A stretch of 64,000 nucleotides of DNA from CAYTGM01 sp964437365 (GTDB lineage: Bacteria; Sumerlaeota; Sumerlaeia; SLMS01): positions 1-64,000 of the forward strand of contig CAYTGM010000017.1 in NCBI GenBank assembly GCA_964437365.1, in the 5' to 3' direction. This document shows, piece by piece, positions 54,745-63,501 of this stretch. The translations under genes were made by a program, and so were the position numbers. The notes under the pieces are model-generated. The model made no database searches and was not told where the DNA came from. It was given only the letters and a program-made list of their open reading frames with translations. Position 1 is the stretch's first letter, and every line of letters begins with the position of its first letter.

Positions 54745-55194
54745 CTAATTATCCTTATCTTTGAAATGTTTTTCCAGATGCCTTTGCAGTATCAATGCAG
54801 CTGCGATGTCGTCACAATACTTTTGAGTGGTTCGACTTTGATTCCTGAATCGAATCTCTTTTGCCTCATCCGTTGAATACCTTTCATCCATAAAGTGAAT
54901 GCAAAGGGTGGGGAAACGTCGCTGGAGTGATCTGGCAAATGATTCTGTCTTTTCAGTTTGTTCTCCTTTCTCACCGTTAGGCAAGAGAGGTATCCCTATG
55001 ACACAGTCAGTCACTGCTTCGGACTCAATGATCGACTGAAGGGCATTCAGGGTCTGTCGTCTGCCTGTTCGCTCGATGATTGAATGAGGCTCAGAGATGA
55101 TTTGGGACCTCGAAAGAGCAACACCGATCCGCACATCACCTACATCGAGAGCTATATAGACATGGCGTTTCTTTTTCTCTGTCAATGGTCTCAT
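54745..55194 (-). CDS. ruvX: Putative pre-16S rRNA nuclease YqgF/RuvX
   Basis: Encodes 149 residues. The RNase H-like fold is shown by IALDVGDVRIGVALS (first acidic residue), IGIPLLPNGEKG, HFMDERYSTDEA (Glu) and YCDDIAAALIL (last Asp pair). It processes the 5' end of 16S rRNA and has been linked to Holliday junctions. ATG 55194 overlaps the stop of the preceding gene by four bases, so expression is coupled to the unknown gene before it. Confidence 0.9.
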   Translation of the reverse strand: MRPLTEKKKRHVYIALDVGDVRIGVALSRSQIISEPHSIIERTGRRQTLNALQSIIESEAVTDCVIGIPLLPNGEKGEQTEKTESFARSLQRRFPTLCIHFMDERYSTDEAKEIRFRNQSRTTQKYCDDIAAALILQRHLEKHFKDKDN

Positions 55195-55817
55195 CTCACC
55201 TGTGCAAGATTATCATTCACCCAAAGTGAATACACTTCGAGTACTGCCTTGTCTGAACTGTCGTTCTTTACCGGCAAAGCATCAATCGTGAATCGCATTT
55301 TCATGAATCCGACTCTTCGAGGAAGAATACACAGATAGCGTTTCTTCGAAGGAAAGTCACCCTCAAAGAGACTCTGCATTTTCATCCGATCATTGTAAGT
55401 TATTATCCTGGTATCTTGATTCAATTTCCCGAGCAGACGTTCCTCAATTTTCAGGAAGGGGGTGGCAAAGAGAAGAAGAATGACTTCCTCGTCACTTTGG
55501 ACCATATTCCGCTCTTCTACTTCAATCAGCACAGCTGAAGGACAGATACTGTCTATAAGATTCAACCGACGATTAAACCTTATTGCATTCGCAATTCTCT
55601 TCCTTTCCTGGGTTGAGTAAATCTCAGGAAACTCTTGTTTAATCCACAACTCTTCCCTGGAGGAAAATAGAGCAAAACAGGCTGAATCAATGATTCTCAG
55701 CACTCGAAGAAGGGCAGTGGAGATGACGTGAAGTACCTTGAGAGCAGAAACGGCGACCGAAGAACGGTCGCCGTTTTGTAATTCTCTTAGCTGGTGGTGT
55801 AATTCACTACTGGTCAT
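55191..55817 (-). CDS. Conserved hypothetical protein
   Basis: Encodes 208 residues. It starts with ATG 55817, overlapping the STAS-TPR stop by one base. The sequence has an N-terminal helical part with several Leu heptads, then a mixed alpha/beta domain, and IRFNRRLNLIDSICPSAVLIEVEERN in the middle. No catalytic motif or known domain is recognised. A 12-bp hairpin (55748-55777) falls inside codons 14-24, so the true start might be later, but no start codon with a good ribosome site follows. It lies between the STAS-TPR and ruvX genes in one operon. Confidence 0.6.
   Translation of the reverse strand: MTSSELHHQLRELQNGDRSSVAVSALKVLHVISTALLRVLRIIDSACFALFSSREELWIKQEFPEIYSTQERKRIANAIRFNRRLNLIDSICPSAVLIEVEERNMVQSDEEVILLLFATPFLKIEERLLGKLNQDTRIITYNDRMKMQSLFEGDFPSKKRYLCILPRRVGFMKMRFTIDALPVKNDSSDKAVLEVYSLWVNDNLAQVR
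55748..55777. promoter_or_regulatory. 12-bp hairpin inside the start of the 55191-55817 gene
   Basis: AAACGGCGACCG (55748-55759), loop AAGAA, CGGTCGCCGTTT (55765-55776) is a perfect stem. It is within coding sequence, 41-70 bases after the start. It is shaped like a terminator but has only a short T-run on either strand, so it may be an attenuator or an mRNA-stabilising structure. Confidence 0.5.
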
Positions 55818-56560
55818 TAAGACCCGAGCTGTTCAAGATTGTTGAGGTGCTTTTGGGCACGATCAATATGCTTTTGGTCATTGTTCTTCGTGCTGAGATC
55901 CAAGACTTTTTTCCATTGCTCGATAGCTTTTGCATGCCAGTGAGGCTTCTTCTCGTAAACAATGGCGAGGTTGTTATTGGCGGGAAGATAAGTAGGCTCG
56001 AGGTCCAATGCTTCGATATATGTCTCTGCTGCCTTTTCAAAATCTCCACGCTTCATGTGCTCTACTGCACTACGACACAAGCGATCGAGCTCAGCTTTCT
56101 TTGGATCGTCCTCGCTTGCTGCTCCTGACTGCTGAGCACTCTGAGGCATTGAGGGCATTGATGGTCCTTTGTCAGACGACCCCCCACCGTCACCGGATGC
56201 TGATTTCTCGTTTTCTGGTTTTTCGAGTTGCTGGATAGTCGTTTCTGCGTCCTGACCCGTTACCAGGTCGAAAATGGAATCCAGTTTGGAGACCATCAGG
56301 ATATCACTTACCCCGCGACTTGGATTGAGCAGAGCAAGCCTTGCCTTGTGCTTATTTGCACTTATCTTGATTCCTACGAGGGCGCCAAGGCCCGCGCTGT
56401 CAATAAACTCAACTTTAGACAAATCAAGGCTCATTGTTGATATGGATGGGTTGATAAAGGGAAGGATACTCGATTTGAGGCGATCACATTCTTCCAGGAC
56501 AACTCTTCCCTGAAGTTGAATTAGTACATTTCCGCCAGACTCATAAATTCTGACATCCAT
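55817..56560 (-). CDS. STAS-domain anti-anti-sigma factor with TPR tail
   Basis: Encodes 247 residues. The STAS domain (about 1-105) contains FIDSAGLGALVG; S55 is the expected phosphorylation site of anti-anti-sigma factors. A flexible Ser/Pro/Gly-rich linker (110-150) leads to TPR repeats (about 155-240: CRSAVEHMKRGDFEKAAETYIE). In partner-switching systems such a protein binds a kinase/anti-sigma factor and is dephosphorylated by a PP2C-type phosphatase. A candidate phosphatase is encoded at 58507-60258. No anti-sigma kinase is seen nearby. The TPR tail suggests linkage to a larger complex. Confidence 0.8.
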   Translation of the reverse strand: MDVRIYESGGNVLIQLQGRVVLEECDRLKSSILPFINPSISTMSLDLSKVEFIDSAGLGALVGIKISANKHKARLALLNPSRGVSDILMVSKLDSIFDLVTGQDAETTIQQLEKPENEKSASGDGGGSSDKGPSMPSMPQSAQQSGAASEDDPKKAELDRLCRSAVEHMKRGDFEKAAETYIEALDLEPTYLPANNNLAIVYEKKPHWHAKAIEQWKKVLDLSTKNNDQKHIDRAQKHLNNLEQLGS

Positions 56561-56666
56561 AATGCCATTCCAATCTTTTGATAATCTCTTTAATTTGGTT
56601 ATTCACTATCATCAGGCGGGGAAACACTTTTATGCATTTGCCCGATTTTTCATTTCTTTATCACAG

Positions 56667-58157
56667 TTAATTAGATTCCGGCTCAGCAAAAGGGGTAGGC
56701 ATTGGCTCACCCGGCAGGTAGCTGTTTCCTTCTTTGACTAAGAGGCCATCTTCTACAGCCAGATCACGAACAGTTGGCTTGTCTTTTAGCTTATGCATCG
56801 CAACTGTGGCATCGTGGATGTTCCGCTCGATCTTCTCTTTGCTGATTACCCCGGTCGCTCCTGAGAAGGGAACGATGTTCAAATAGGCAATCGCGATAAT
56901 TTTTGATTCATCTTCCTGAACGTGCAACACTCTCAACGAATCTAGTTCTACAGGTCGTTGTGAGTTTGTGAGCTCGTAAAGCCAGCTCATTACCGACGTG
57001 TTAGATCCAACAACATAAACTTTAACGGCAGCAGAAATAGCGTCATAAGCACTTGCAGGAGTCGGGGTAGGCGTTTGCATCGAACCGCCAAACATACCCA
57101 TTCCCATACCCATTCCCATACCGCCCATAAATGGATCCCCCATGCCTTGTTCTCCGGTCATTCCCATTCCCATACCCATGCCCATACCCATTCCTCTGCC
57201 TGCAGCATTCTGGTCCTGGGCGGCTGCTTTATCTTCTTCACTCACTGGCTCTTTCCAGTAAACCGGTATGGTATCCTTCATTTCTACTCGGATAATTTCG
57301 TCAATCTCATGTTTGCGAGCCAGCTCAAGGATATCAACCAGCCCTTCCAGCTGACGATCAGTAGCAAAGTAATCCGGGTAGTCATTGAAGTCTTTTGGCC
57401 ATTCGATTCTGAAAAGTTTGTAGAGCTTTTCCTTCTGCTGCCTTTCGCTCAGATTGGTAAAGAAATCTTCGGGAAGTCGACTCCAGATCTGATCAATACG
57501 ATTGAGCGTAAATAGGGTAGCGGCGACCTCACCAAAGTTCTCTGTGATAAAGTCACGCAGGTTTTGATTCATTCCAAGCTGGGCCAGCAGTTGCATGTAT
57601 TGAGCATCACGTTGCTGATAAATATTAGAAGCTTGATCAAGGTTATCCAATAAGCTGTCATCGCTTTGGAGGCGAGCAAGAACATCTTCAGGTTGAATAC
57701 GATTTTCCGTTAGATATTCAGGCAATTCAGACGTGAAGTTCCATCCACCCTGACCCAGGAAGGTCAACTTAGGAAGGGCACCCTGATCATCCGCCTCACT
57801 TTTCATTTCCTCAAGCTGGTTCAAATAAGCCCAATAAAGGTCCCTCTGCTCCATCACATCAGGAGGGTTTCCGTTCTCATCAACATTGTGGACAGGCTTG
57901 AGGTTAAGCCGAAGGTTTTTAACAGTCTCCCAATACTCTCGCTCGAATCGATGGGTTAGATACTGGAATTCAAAAATCTGATCTGGGGGAGGAGTGCGCC
58001 CCTCAGCTCTATATTGATTCACGACCTGATCATACTCTGCTTTGGCCTGAGCGTAATTCGAGGCCTCTTTTTGAAAAATAAGAAAATGAAGGGCACCAAT
58101 CGTCGCCAGTGCTGCGATTGTTCCAACGGCTATTTTCCCGCTCTTTCTTAATTCCAT
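56667..58157 (-). CDS. Bitopic pilus-biogenesis-like protein with Gly-Met repeats
   Basis: Encodes 496 residues. A single transmembrane helix (about 9-27) follows a short basic start, leaving a large periplasmic part. A helical coiled region (35-300) leads to a (Gly-Met)n low-complexity stretch (about 325-365, GMGMGMGM) and a C-terminal ferredoxin-like segment (YVVGSNTSVMSWLYELTNS, then SLRVLHVQEDESKIIAIAYL). The topology and C-terminal fold resemble PilO or Amuc_1100-type proteins, so a role in pilus or envelope assembly is likely but unproved. The Gly-Met repeat is an unusual insertion. The gene is oriented opposite to the FHA phosphatase. Confidence 0.55.
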   Translation of the reverse strand: MELRKSGKIAVGTIAALATIGALHFLIFQKEASNYAQAKAEYDQVVNQYRAEGRTPPPDQIFEFQYLTHRFEREYWETVKNLRLNLKPVHNVDENGNPPDVMEQRDLYWAYLNQLEEMKSEADDQGALPKLTFLGQGGWNFTSELPEYLTENRIQPEDVLARLQSDDSLLDNLDQASNIYQQRDAQYMQLLAQLGMNQNLRDFITENFGEVAATLFTLNRIDQIWSRLPEDFFTNLSERQQKEKLYKLFRIEWPKDFNDYPDYFATDRQLEGLVDILELARKHEIDEIIRVEMKDTIPVYWKEPVSEEDKAAAQDQNAAGRGMGMGMGMGMGMTGEQGMGDPFMGGMGMGMGMGMFGGSMQTPTPTPASAYDAISAAVKVYVVGSNTSVMSWLYELTNSQRPVELDSLRVLHVQEDESKIIAIAYLNIVPFSGATGVISKEKIERNIHDATVAMHKLKDKPTVRDLAVEDGLLVKEGNSYLPGEPMPTPFAEPESN

Positions 58158-58506
58158 GCAACTCTTACCTTTCGCTCAAGGGCCAAAGAGGCCGGCATCC
58201 CACCGAATTCCTCATTATTTCAAGTTCTACAACCATCTGGGTGACGTGACTGATGTCAACCTGAATAGGATAGAGCAGGAAAAGTGTAGGGAATCACGCA
58301 AAGAGCGCAAAGCTAATCTCATCCCCACCTCCGGCTATCCCTTATTTCTATGAGTCCGAACACGATGCCGCCAACTTCATTCAGAACGCGAACATAGGAA
58401 ACACCCTTGTAACCGATGAAGACCCCGAATCGTTCGGTCTTGACCACCCTAAAGAAAAAACAGTTACATGCTTGGATTAAGAGACCGATGCTCAAAGATT
58501 CTTTCC
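58158..58506. other. Divergent intergenic region with short repeat
   Basis: About 350 bases between the PilO-like and FHA-GAF-PP2C genes. It holds CACGCAAAGAGCGCAAAG at 58295-58312, a direct repeat typical of intergenic debris related to the CGCAGAG-type repeats near 18.7 kb, and no other clear feature. Confidence 0.45.
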
Positions 58507-60258
58507 ATGCCAAAGCTTGTCGTTGAAAGCGGAACCGATACCGGGCGCTCCTTTGAATTAGAGAGCGCTGTAAACAGCATTGGTAGAAGTGTTTCTAATA
58601 CTATCCAGATCGTCGACCGACGAATGTCCAGAAATCACATCGAAATACATGTGAATGGACCTCGCGTTCTCCTTAAAGATCTGGGGAGCAAGAACGGAAC
58701 GCTGGTTAATGGGGACATTGTCAAGAGCACCCATGAGCTCAAGCATCACGATAGGATTCAGATCGGAAATACCGTTATTCGCTTTGAGGTCGATGGGCTT
58801 CCCGGCTCTCCAGGTTCATCCAATGAGGACTTGAACGAAACCTCGGCGACTGACAACCGGCAAACCAGCTCAAGCAAGTCGAACCTGAAAATGATTGAGG
58901 AGAAGCAGTGGGGGAAAACTCGAGGAGAAAAGCGAGCGGGTTACGACCCGGACGAGGCAACACGGCTTGAAACCACATCACTGGTCGAGCTGAAGGGGCC
59001 AAATCGTCGACTTGAAATACTTTACCAGGTGACTGATGCGATTCGCTCGGTATTTGACCTTGAGGGACTTCTGGACAGGATTATCTCAATCATTCAAAGT
59101 GTTCTTCGCCCAGATCGAACCTACTTGATGATGATCGATGATGATACCGGCGAGCTTGATCCGCTTGTTGTAAAGGTCACCGCAGGTGAGAACCAGAACG
59201 AAGTGAAGATCAGCAGTTCCATTGTGAACAGGTGTCTGAAAGAAGGAGTTTCTCTTCTCGTTTCAGATGCTGCCATGGATGAGCGCTTTAACAGTTCAGA
59301 GTCGATTATCCTCAATGCTATCAGAACTGCGATGGTTGCTCCACTGATTTTCAAAGGGGAATCAATTGGCGTCATCTACGTCGATACAAGCTCGCGAACA
59401 GCGGCCTACACCGATGAAGAGTTGGATTTGCTCACCTCAATCGCCAATCAGGCTGCCGTTGCCATTACGAATGCAAAGCTTCAGTCCCAACTGGTTGAAC
59501 AGCATAAACTCGCCCGTGAAATGGAAATTGCACGCAATATACAGACAAACTTATTGCCCAAGACCTATCCTGACCTGCCAGGCTATCAATTGTCAGCGAT
59601 GTCCCTTCCAGCAAAGCAAGTGGGAGGAGACTACTACGATTTTCTCAAAATGCAGGATGGGCGTATTGGGCTCGCGATTGCCGATGTGTCAGGAAAAGGT
59701 GTTCCTGCTGCTATCCTGACAGCTACCACAAGGAGCTACCTGCAGGGGGAAACCCTGCACAAGGCAACGACGATTACGGAAACGGTTTCCAGAATTAACC
59801 GGATGGTTCATCGAGATGTTACTAATGATATGTATGTCACGATGGTATATACGCTCCTTGATCCCGTAAGTGGACAGCTCGAATATGTCAACGCAGGACA
59901 TTCTCATCCGGTGCTTATACATCCGAATGGAGAGCTTGAGTTTCTTGATAAAGGTGGTATTTTCCTTGGTATAGATCCTGGTATTCCGTATGAATCCAGC
60001 AGCGTCATTATCCCGCCGGGAGGAGTGATTGTCCTCTACACCGACGGGGTTACCGATATTCTTAATAATAGCGGAGAGGACTTTGGGACAGAAAGATTCT
60101 ATACGATTTTGAAGGAATACCATCACCTTACCAGTGAAGAAATCAGAAATGCCGTCTATCAGGCTTGTGTTAATCATCGTGGTCCTGCAGACCAATTCGA
60201 CGATTTTACACTCATCGTACTGAAGAGATCGGACTTTAATGAAAGCGAGATTGATTAG
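58507..60258 (+). CDS. FHA-GAF-PP2C serine phosphatase (SpoIIE/RsbU-like)
   Basis: Encodes 583 residues from ATG 58507; ATG 58468 gives a 13-residue extension with no known homology. An FHA domain (1-100) has SIGRSVSN, SRNHIEI and LGSKNGTLVNG, which binds phospho-threonine. A GAF domain (about 165-325) is followed by a PP2C-type SpoIIE domain (about 350-575) with AKQVGGDYYDF, IADVSGKGVPAAI and LYTDGVTDI as Mn-binding motifs. It would dephosphorylate an STAS antagonist such as the 55817 gene product, releasing a sigma factor. The stop precedes the next gene by 29 bases. Confidence 0.85.
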   Translation: MPKLVVESGTDTGRSFELESAVNSIGRSVSNTIQIVDRRMSRNHIEIHVNGPRVLLKDLGSKNGTLVNGDIVKSTHELKHHDRIQIGNTVIRFEVDGLPGSPGSSNEDLNETSATDNRQTSSSKSNLKMIEEKQWGKTRGEKRAGYDPDEATRLETTSLVELKGPNRRLEILYQVTDAIRSVFDLEGLLDRIISIIQSVLRPDRTYLMMIDDDTGELDPLVVKVTAGENQNEVKISSSIVNRCLKEGVSLLVSDAAMDERFNSSESIILNAIRTAMVAPLIFKGESIGVIYVDTSSRTAAYTDEELDLLTSIANQAAVAITNAKLQSQLVEQHKLAREMEIARNIQTNLLPKTYPDLPGYQLSAMSLPAKQVGGDYYDFLKMQDGRIGLAIADVSGKGVPAAILTATTRSYLQGETLHKATTITETVSRINRMVHRDVTNDMYVTMVYTLLDPVSGQLEYVNAGHSHPVLIHPNGELEFLDKGGIFLGIDPGIPYESSSVIIPPGGVIVLYTDGVTDILNNSGEDFGTERFYTILKEYHHLTSEEIRNAVYQACVNHRGPADQFDDFTLIVLKRSDFNESEID

Positions 60259-60287
60259 AAAGGCATGCCTCAGGCACTCAATCAACC

Positions 60288-61928
60288 ATGGCTGAAGCAA
60301 GTAGCCGAATACTAATAGATAGAAGTGTCGTACGACTTGATGGACGACCGTTTTTCTCCTTTGGTCCCCGTATTCTACTGACACCTCCTGAGAAATTCCG
60401 CGCGACACTGACTGAAATTGCAAGACTGGGATTCACGGTTGTCGGGAGCCCACCATGCAGTCCTGGAACGGCTTCAATTCTCGAAAGTTTCTTTGACGCT
60501 GCAGAGGAAGTTGGCCTCATGGTCGTCCTTATTGCTGATCCACGCCTGGTCGAGCACGACAGCTATATGGCAGAGAGGTTTCGCGCGCGCCCCTCACTGC
60601 ATTCCTATTTACTCTCTCCACGGCCAGCAACCAGACCTGGTCTAGACAATTACCTGCGTGATCGAGACAGTCTCCGTGCCAAGGATCTCTTTCATCCAAT
60701 CTTCGTCAACTTGAATCGTGACCAGCTCAATGTCAACTGGCTGAACAATCAGGATATATATGCCCCGGCTATTCTTGAGAATAACAATTCCAACCGGAGT
60801 ACTCACCAGAACGCTTCTTCTGGAATTCGACGACTCCTCGATACGGATGAGTCGCCGAACCGGCCACTTTTTTGTACCGACCTTCGCGTGACAATCAGTG
60901 AGTTTGAACGGAAAATCGGGATCTATGCAGATGACCCCACTATTTCCAGCCTGCCACCAAAGTCGATAGACTGGTATCCATATCAAGCAGAATTAGGCAA
61001 AAAGAATCGACGAGATCTCATGGCTCCTGCGCCAGAAATTCTTCGACTTCAAGTCTATGATCTGCTGGGAAATGGGGCTCGGGGTATCCTCATGAACTTT
61101 CATGAAGCGATGGAAGGCGTTCTACCAGGCACCGGAAAAGACCGTTTGCTTGAAGCTGCGATGCTTTCCCATGAAATCAATGCCTTTCAAAACTTCTTTT
61201 CTGAAGGCCAACCCGAAAGCTTTCCCCTTGAAACTGGACACCCAAGACTCGTTGCCAAAGCACTTCGACATGGATTGGAGCATCTCTTTGTTGTTCGAAT
61301 GGATGGCTACGAAGAAGATTACTTTGTGGACGAAGCCTATATGGAGCGAACAGAATTTGAAATAGTCGCTCCTCCCGATGGTAATGTAAGAGTCTGGCGC
61401 ATGGACTTCCCTGAACCCCGCGAGCTTGAACTCATACGTGACAGCTCAGGATCTCTTCGTTTTCTCGCCGGCCCGATGGAGTTGACAGCGCTTCTGATGA
61501 TCACTCCTGGAAGCAAACGAGCTCAGGAAATCGCAGACCTCATCGTCAGTAAGCTTCCCTATGTTTCCCAACTTGTCGTCGACCAGTTGGAAGTCAGGCT
61601 CGCCAAGATTTCGCACATCGAAAAACAATTACAATCATTGCGGGCGGGTATAGACAATTCTGAGCGACTTATTTTCGTCCGAAAAGGACTGGCACAGTCA
61701 AAAGCCTGTCTCATCGATCGCGACTACAAAGCTGCATACACGGGTGCCCGTCGCTGTCTTCGCATGTTACGTCAGGTTATCAAATACCAGATGGCCAAAG
61801 CTCTTTCTACTCCCATCTCCGAGAAGAGTGGTCTGAGGGTTCATCTCAGAAGCAACTATTACAACCTGCCTCGATTCTACAAAGAGTACTCCGTGGAAAC
61901 TGCCCGCGTTTACATGGATCTGACCTGA
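60288..61928 (+). CDS. Putative TIM-barrel glycoside-hydrolase-like protein
   Basis: Encodes 546 residues without a signal peptide. The first 300 residues have SVVRLDGRPFFSFGPRILL, DPRLVEHDSY and LGNGARGILMNFHEAMEG, suggesting a (beta/alpha)8 glycosidase fold, where LDGRPFF is a common N-terminal strand. The remaining part is helical with heptads (about 430-520). I do not assign a substrate. It follows the FHA-GAF-PP2C gene by 29 bases on the same strand and may be co-transcribed. Confidence 0.55.
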   Translation: MAEASSRILIDRSVVRLDGRPFFSFGPRILLTPPEKFRATLTEIARLGFTVVGSPPCSPGTASILESFFDAAEEVGLMVVLIADPRLVEHDSYMAERFRARPSLHSYLLSPRPATRPGLDNYLRDRDSLRAKDLFHPIFVNLNRDQLNVNWLNNQDIYAPAILENNNSNRSTHQNASSGIRRLLDTDESPNRPLFCTDLRVTISEFERKIGIYADDPTISSLPPKSIDWYPYQAELGKKNRRDLMAPAPEILRLQVYDLLGNGARGILMNFHEAMEGVLPGTGKDRLLEAAMLSHEINAFQNFFSEGQPESFPLETGHPRLVAKALRHGLEHLFVVRMDGYEEDYFVDEAYMERTEFEIVAPPDGNVRVWRMDFPEPRELELIRDSSGSLRFLAGPMELTALLMITPGSKRAQEIADLIVSKLPYVSQLVVDQLEVRLAKISHIEKQLQSLRAGIDNSERLIFVRKGLAQSKACLIDRDYKAAYTGARRCLRMLRQVIKYQMAKALSTPISEKSGLRVHLRSNYYNLPRFYKEYSVETARVYMDLT

Positions 61929-62028
61929 TCATCTAACCTTTTTATTTTTTTCTCAGTCTCCCTCATTTGAGTCATCGTCGGGGAATCCCGGCAATTATCG
62001 TTAACAAATAAGAGGAGATTCTCTAAGT

Positions 62029-63459
62029 ATGTTTAACCTCGGAAAGATTGGAAAAGTATTTGAGCTCAAACCCACAATGCTCGCCACTTCGATGATCTTA
62101 ACCCTCGTATGCTCCACAGGAACTCTCAATACGGCACGTGCTGCGTCAGAGGGGCTTGAACAGGCCCAACAGCTATCACAGGCATTTAAAGGAGTTGCGA
62201 GAGAGACTACGCCGGCTGTTGTGAATATCAGAACAGCACGGGAAAGGCAAGTCAGACAGGCAGTGCCTCGCATGGGACCCTTCTTCTTCATGCCTCCCCA
62301 GCAGGGTGAACTCGCCCCCATCCAGTCCCAGGGCTCCGGGTTTATCGTTTCCGATGAAGGGCATATTCTCACGAACGCCCATGTTATTAAAGACGCAGAT
62401 GAAGTAACGGTGATCTTTAACGACGGTGAGGAACGAATCGCCGAAGTCATTGGTCTCGACGAGAAAACAGACGTCGCCGTGATCCGTGTAGAGGAAGAAG
62501 ACCTGCCGGTCGCCAAAATTGGTGATTCAAGTACACTGGAAGTGGGCGACTGGGTGATGGCCATCGGTAATCCCTTCGGACTTGAAGCAACTGTCACAGC
62601 GGGAATAGTTAGCGCAACCGGTCGAGCCGGCGTCGGCATTGTCGACTATGAAGACTTCATTCAAACAGACGCAGCGATCAACCCCGGCAACAGCGGTGGT
62701 CCCCTTGTTAATCTCAACGGAGAGGTTGTCGGTATCAACTCCGCCATCATTTCTCGGGATGGGGGGTTTAACGGAATTGGATTTGCCATTCCGATGAGTA
62801 TGGCCACTCGAGTCATGGAAGATATCATCACCGATGGAAAGGTCTCTCGCGGCTGGCTCGGAGTCATCATCCAGGATCTCACTGACGATTTGGCTGAGTC
62901 ATTCAATTATGATGGGGATGGTGTGTTGATCGGAGATGTCTCTGAAGGAGGCCCTGCTGATGATGCTGGCATCGAGGCCGGAGATATCATCTTGGAATTC
63001 AACGGAGAAGAAGTCAATAATACAAGTAAACTCAGGCTTAAGGTATCACAGGTAAAGCCTGATACAGAAGTTCCCGTTAAAGTCTTTAGAAATGGTAAGG
63101 AGCTTATCATCGATGTACTTCTAGGCGAGCTGGAATCACAAGTTGCGTTGGCCGACGAAGACGACAATCCCATTGATCTTGGAATGACGCTTAAAGAGCT
63201 CACACCGCCCATCAGGAACCAGCTTGGAATATCTGAGGATATACAAGGCGTTGTTGTTGCCGGAGTCAGTCAGATCGGAGTCGCACGCCGCGCAGGGCTT
63301 CGAGTTGGTGACGTGATCACCAGTGTAAACGAAAGCATCGTTGAAGATATGTCTGAGTTTCGTCAAGCTATCAGAGAAGCTAACCTTGAAACTGGCGTTA
63401 GGCTTCGCGTGGTTTCCGATGGAATGAACCGATTCGTTTTTCTCAAAAAGGAAGACTAA
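62029..63459 (+). CDS. degP: HtrA/DegP-type periplasmic serine protease
   Basis: Encodes 476 residues with GAGGAG upstream. The signal peptide (1-39) ends near ARA. The trypsin-like domain has the triad H118 (TNAHVI), D148 (TDVAVI) and S222 (GNSGGPL), followed by two PDZ domains (about 270-360 and 385-470). It degrades or refolds misfolded envelope proteins. Exact type (DegP, DegQ or DegS) cannot be decided by eye; two PDZ domains favour DegP/DegQ. Confidence 0.92.
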   Translation: MFNLGKIGKVFELKPTMLATSMILTLVCSTGTLNTARAASEGLEQAQQLSQAFKGVARETTPAVVNIRTARERQVRQAVPRMGPFFFMPPQQGELAPIQSQGSGFIVSDEGHILTNAHVIKDADEVTVIFNDGEERIAEVIGLDEKTDVAVIRVEEEDLPVAKIGDSSTLEVGDWVMAIGNPFGLEATVTAGIVSATGRAGVGIVDYEDFIQTDAAINPGNSGGPLVNLNGEVVGINSAIISRDGGFNGIGFAIPMSMATRVMEDIITDGKVSRGWLGVIIQDLTDDLAESFNYDGDGVLIGDVSEGGPADDAGIEAGDIILEFNGEEVNNTSKLRLKVSQVKPDTEVPVKVFRNGKELIIDVLLGELESQVALADEDDNPIDLGMTLKELTPPIRNQLGISEDIQGVVVAGVSQIGVARRAGLRVGDVITSVNESIVEDMSEFRQAIREANLETGVRLRVVSDGMNRFVFLKKED

Positions 63460-63466
63460 GTGTGTA

Positions 63467-63496
63467 TGGCGGCTGCCGATATATTGGTGGCCGCCA
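63467..63496. terminator. Terminator between degP and the acetylesterase
   Basis: TGGCGGC and GCCGCCA form a 7-bp stem with a loop of about 16 bases just after the degP stop. It lies between convergent genes. The T-run is weak. Confidence 0.5.
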
Positions 63497-63501
63497 GACT
63501 C

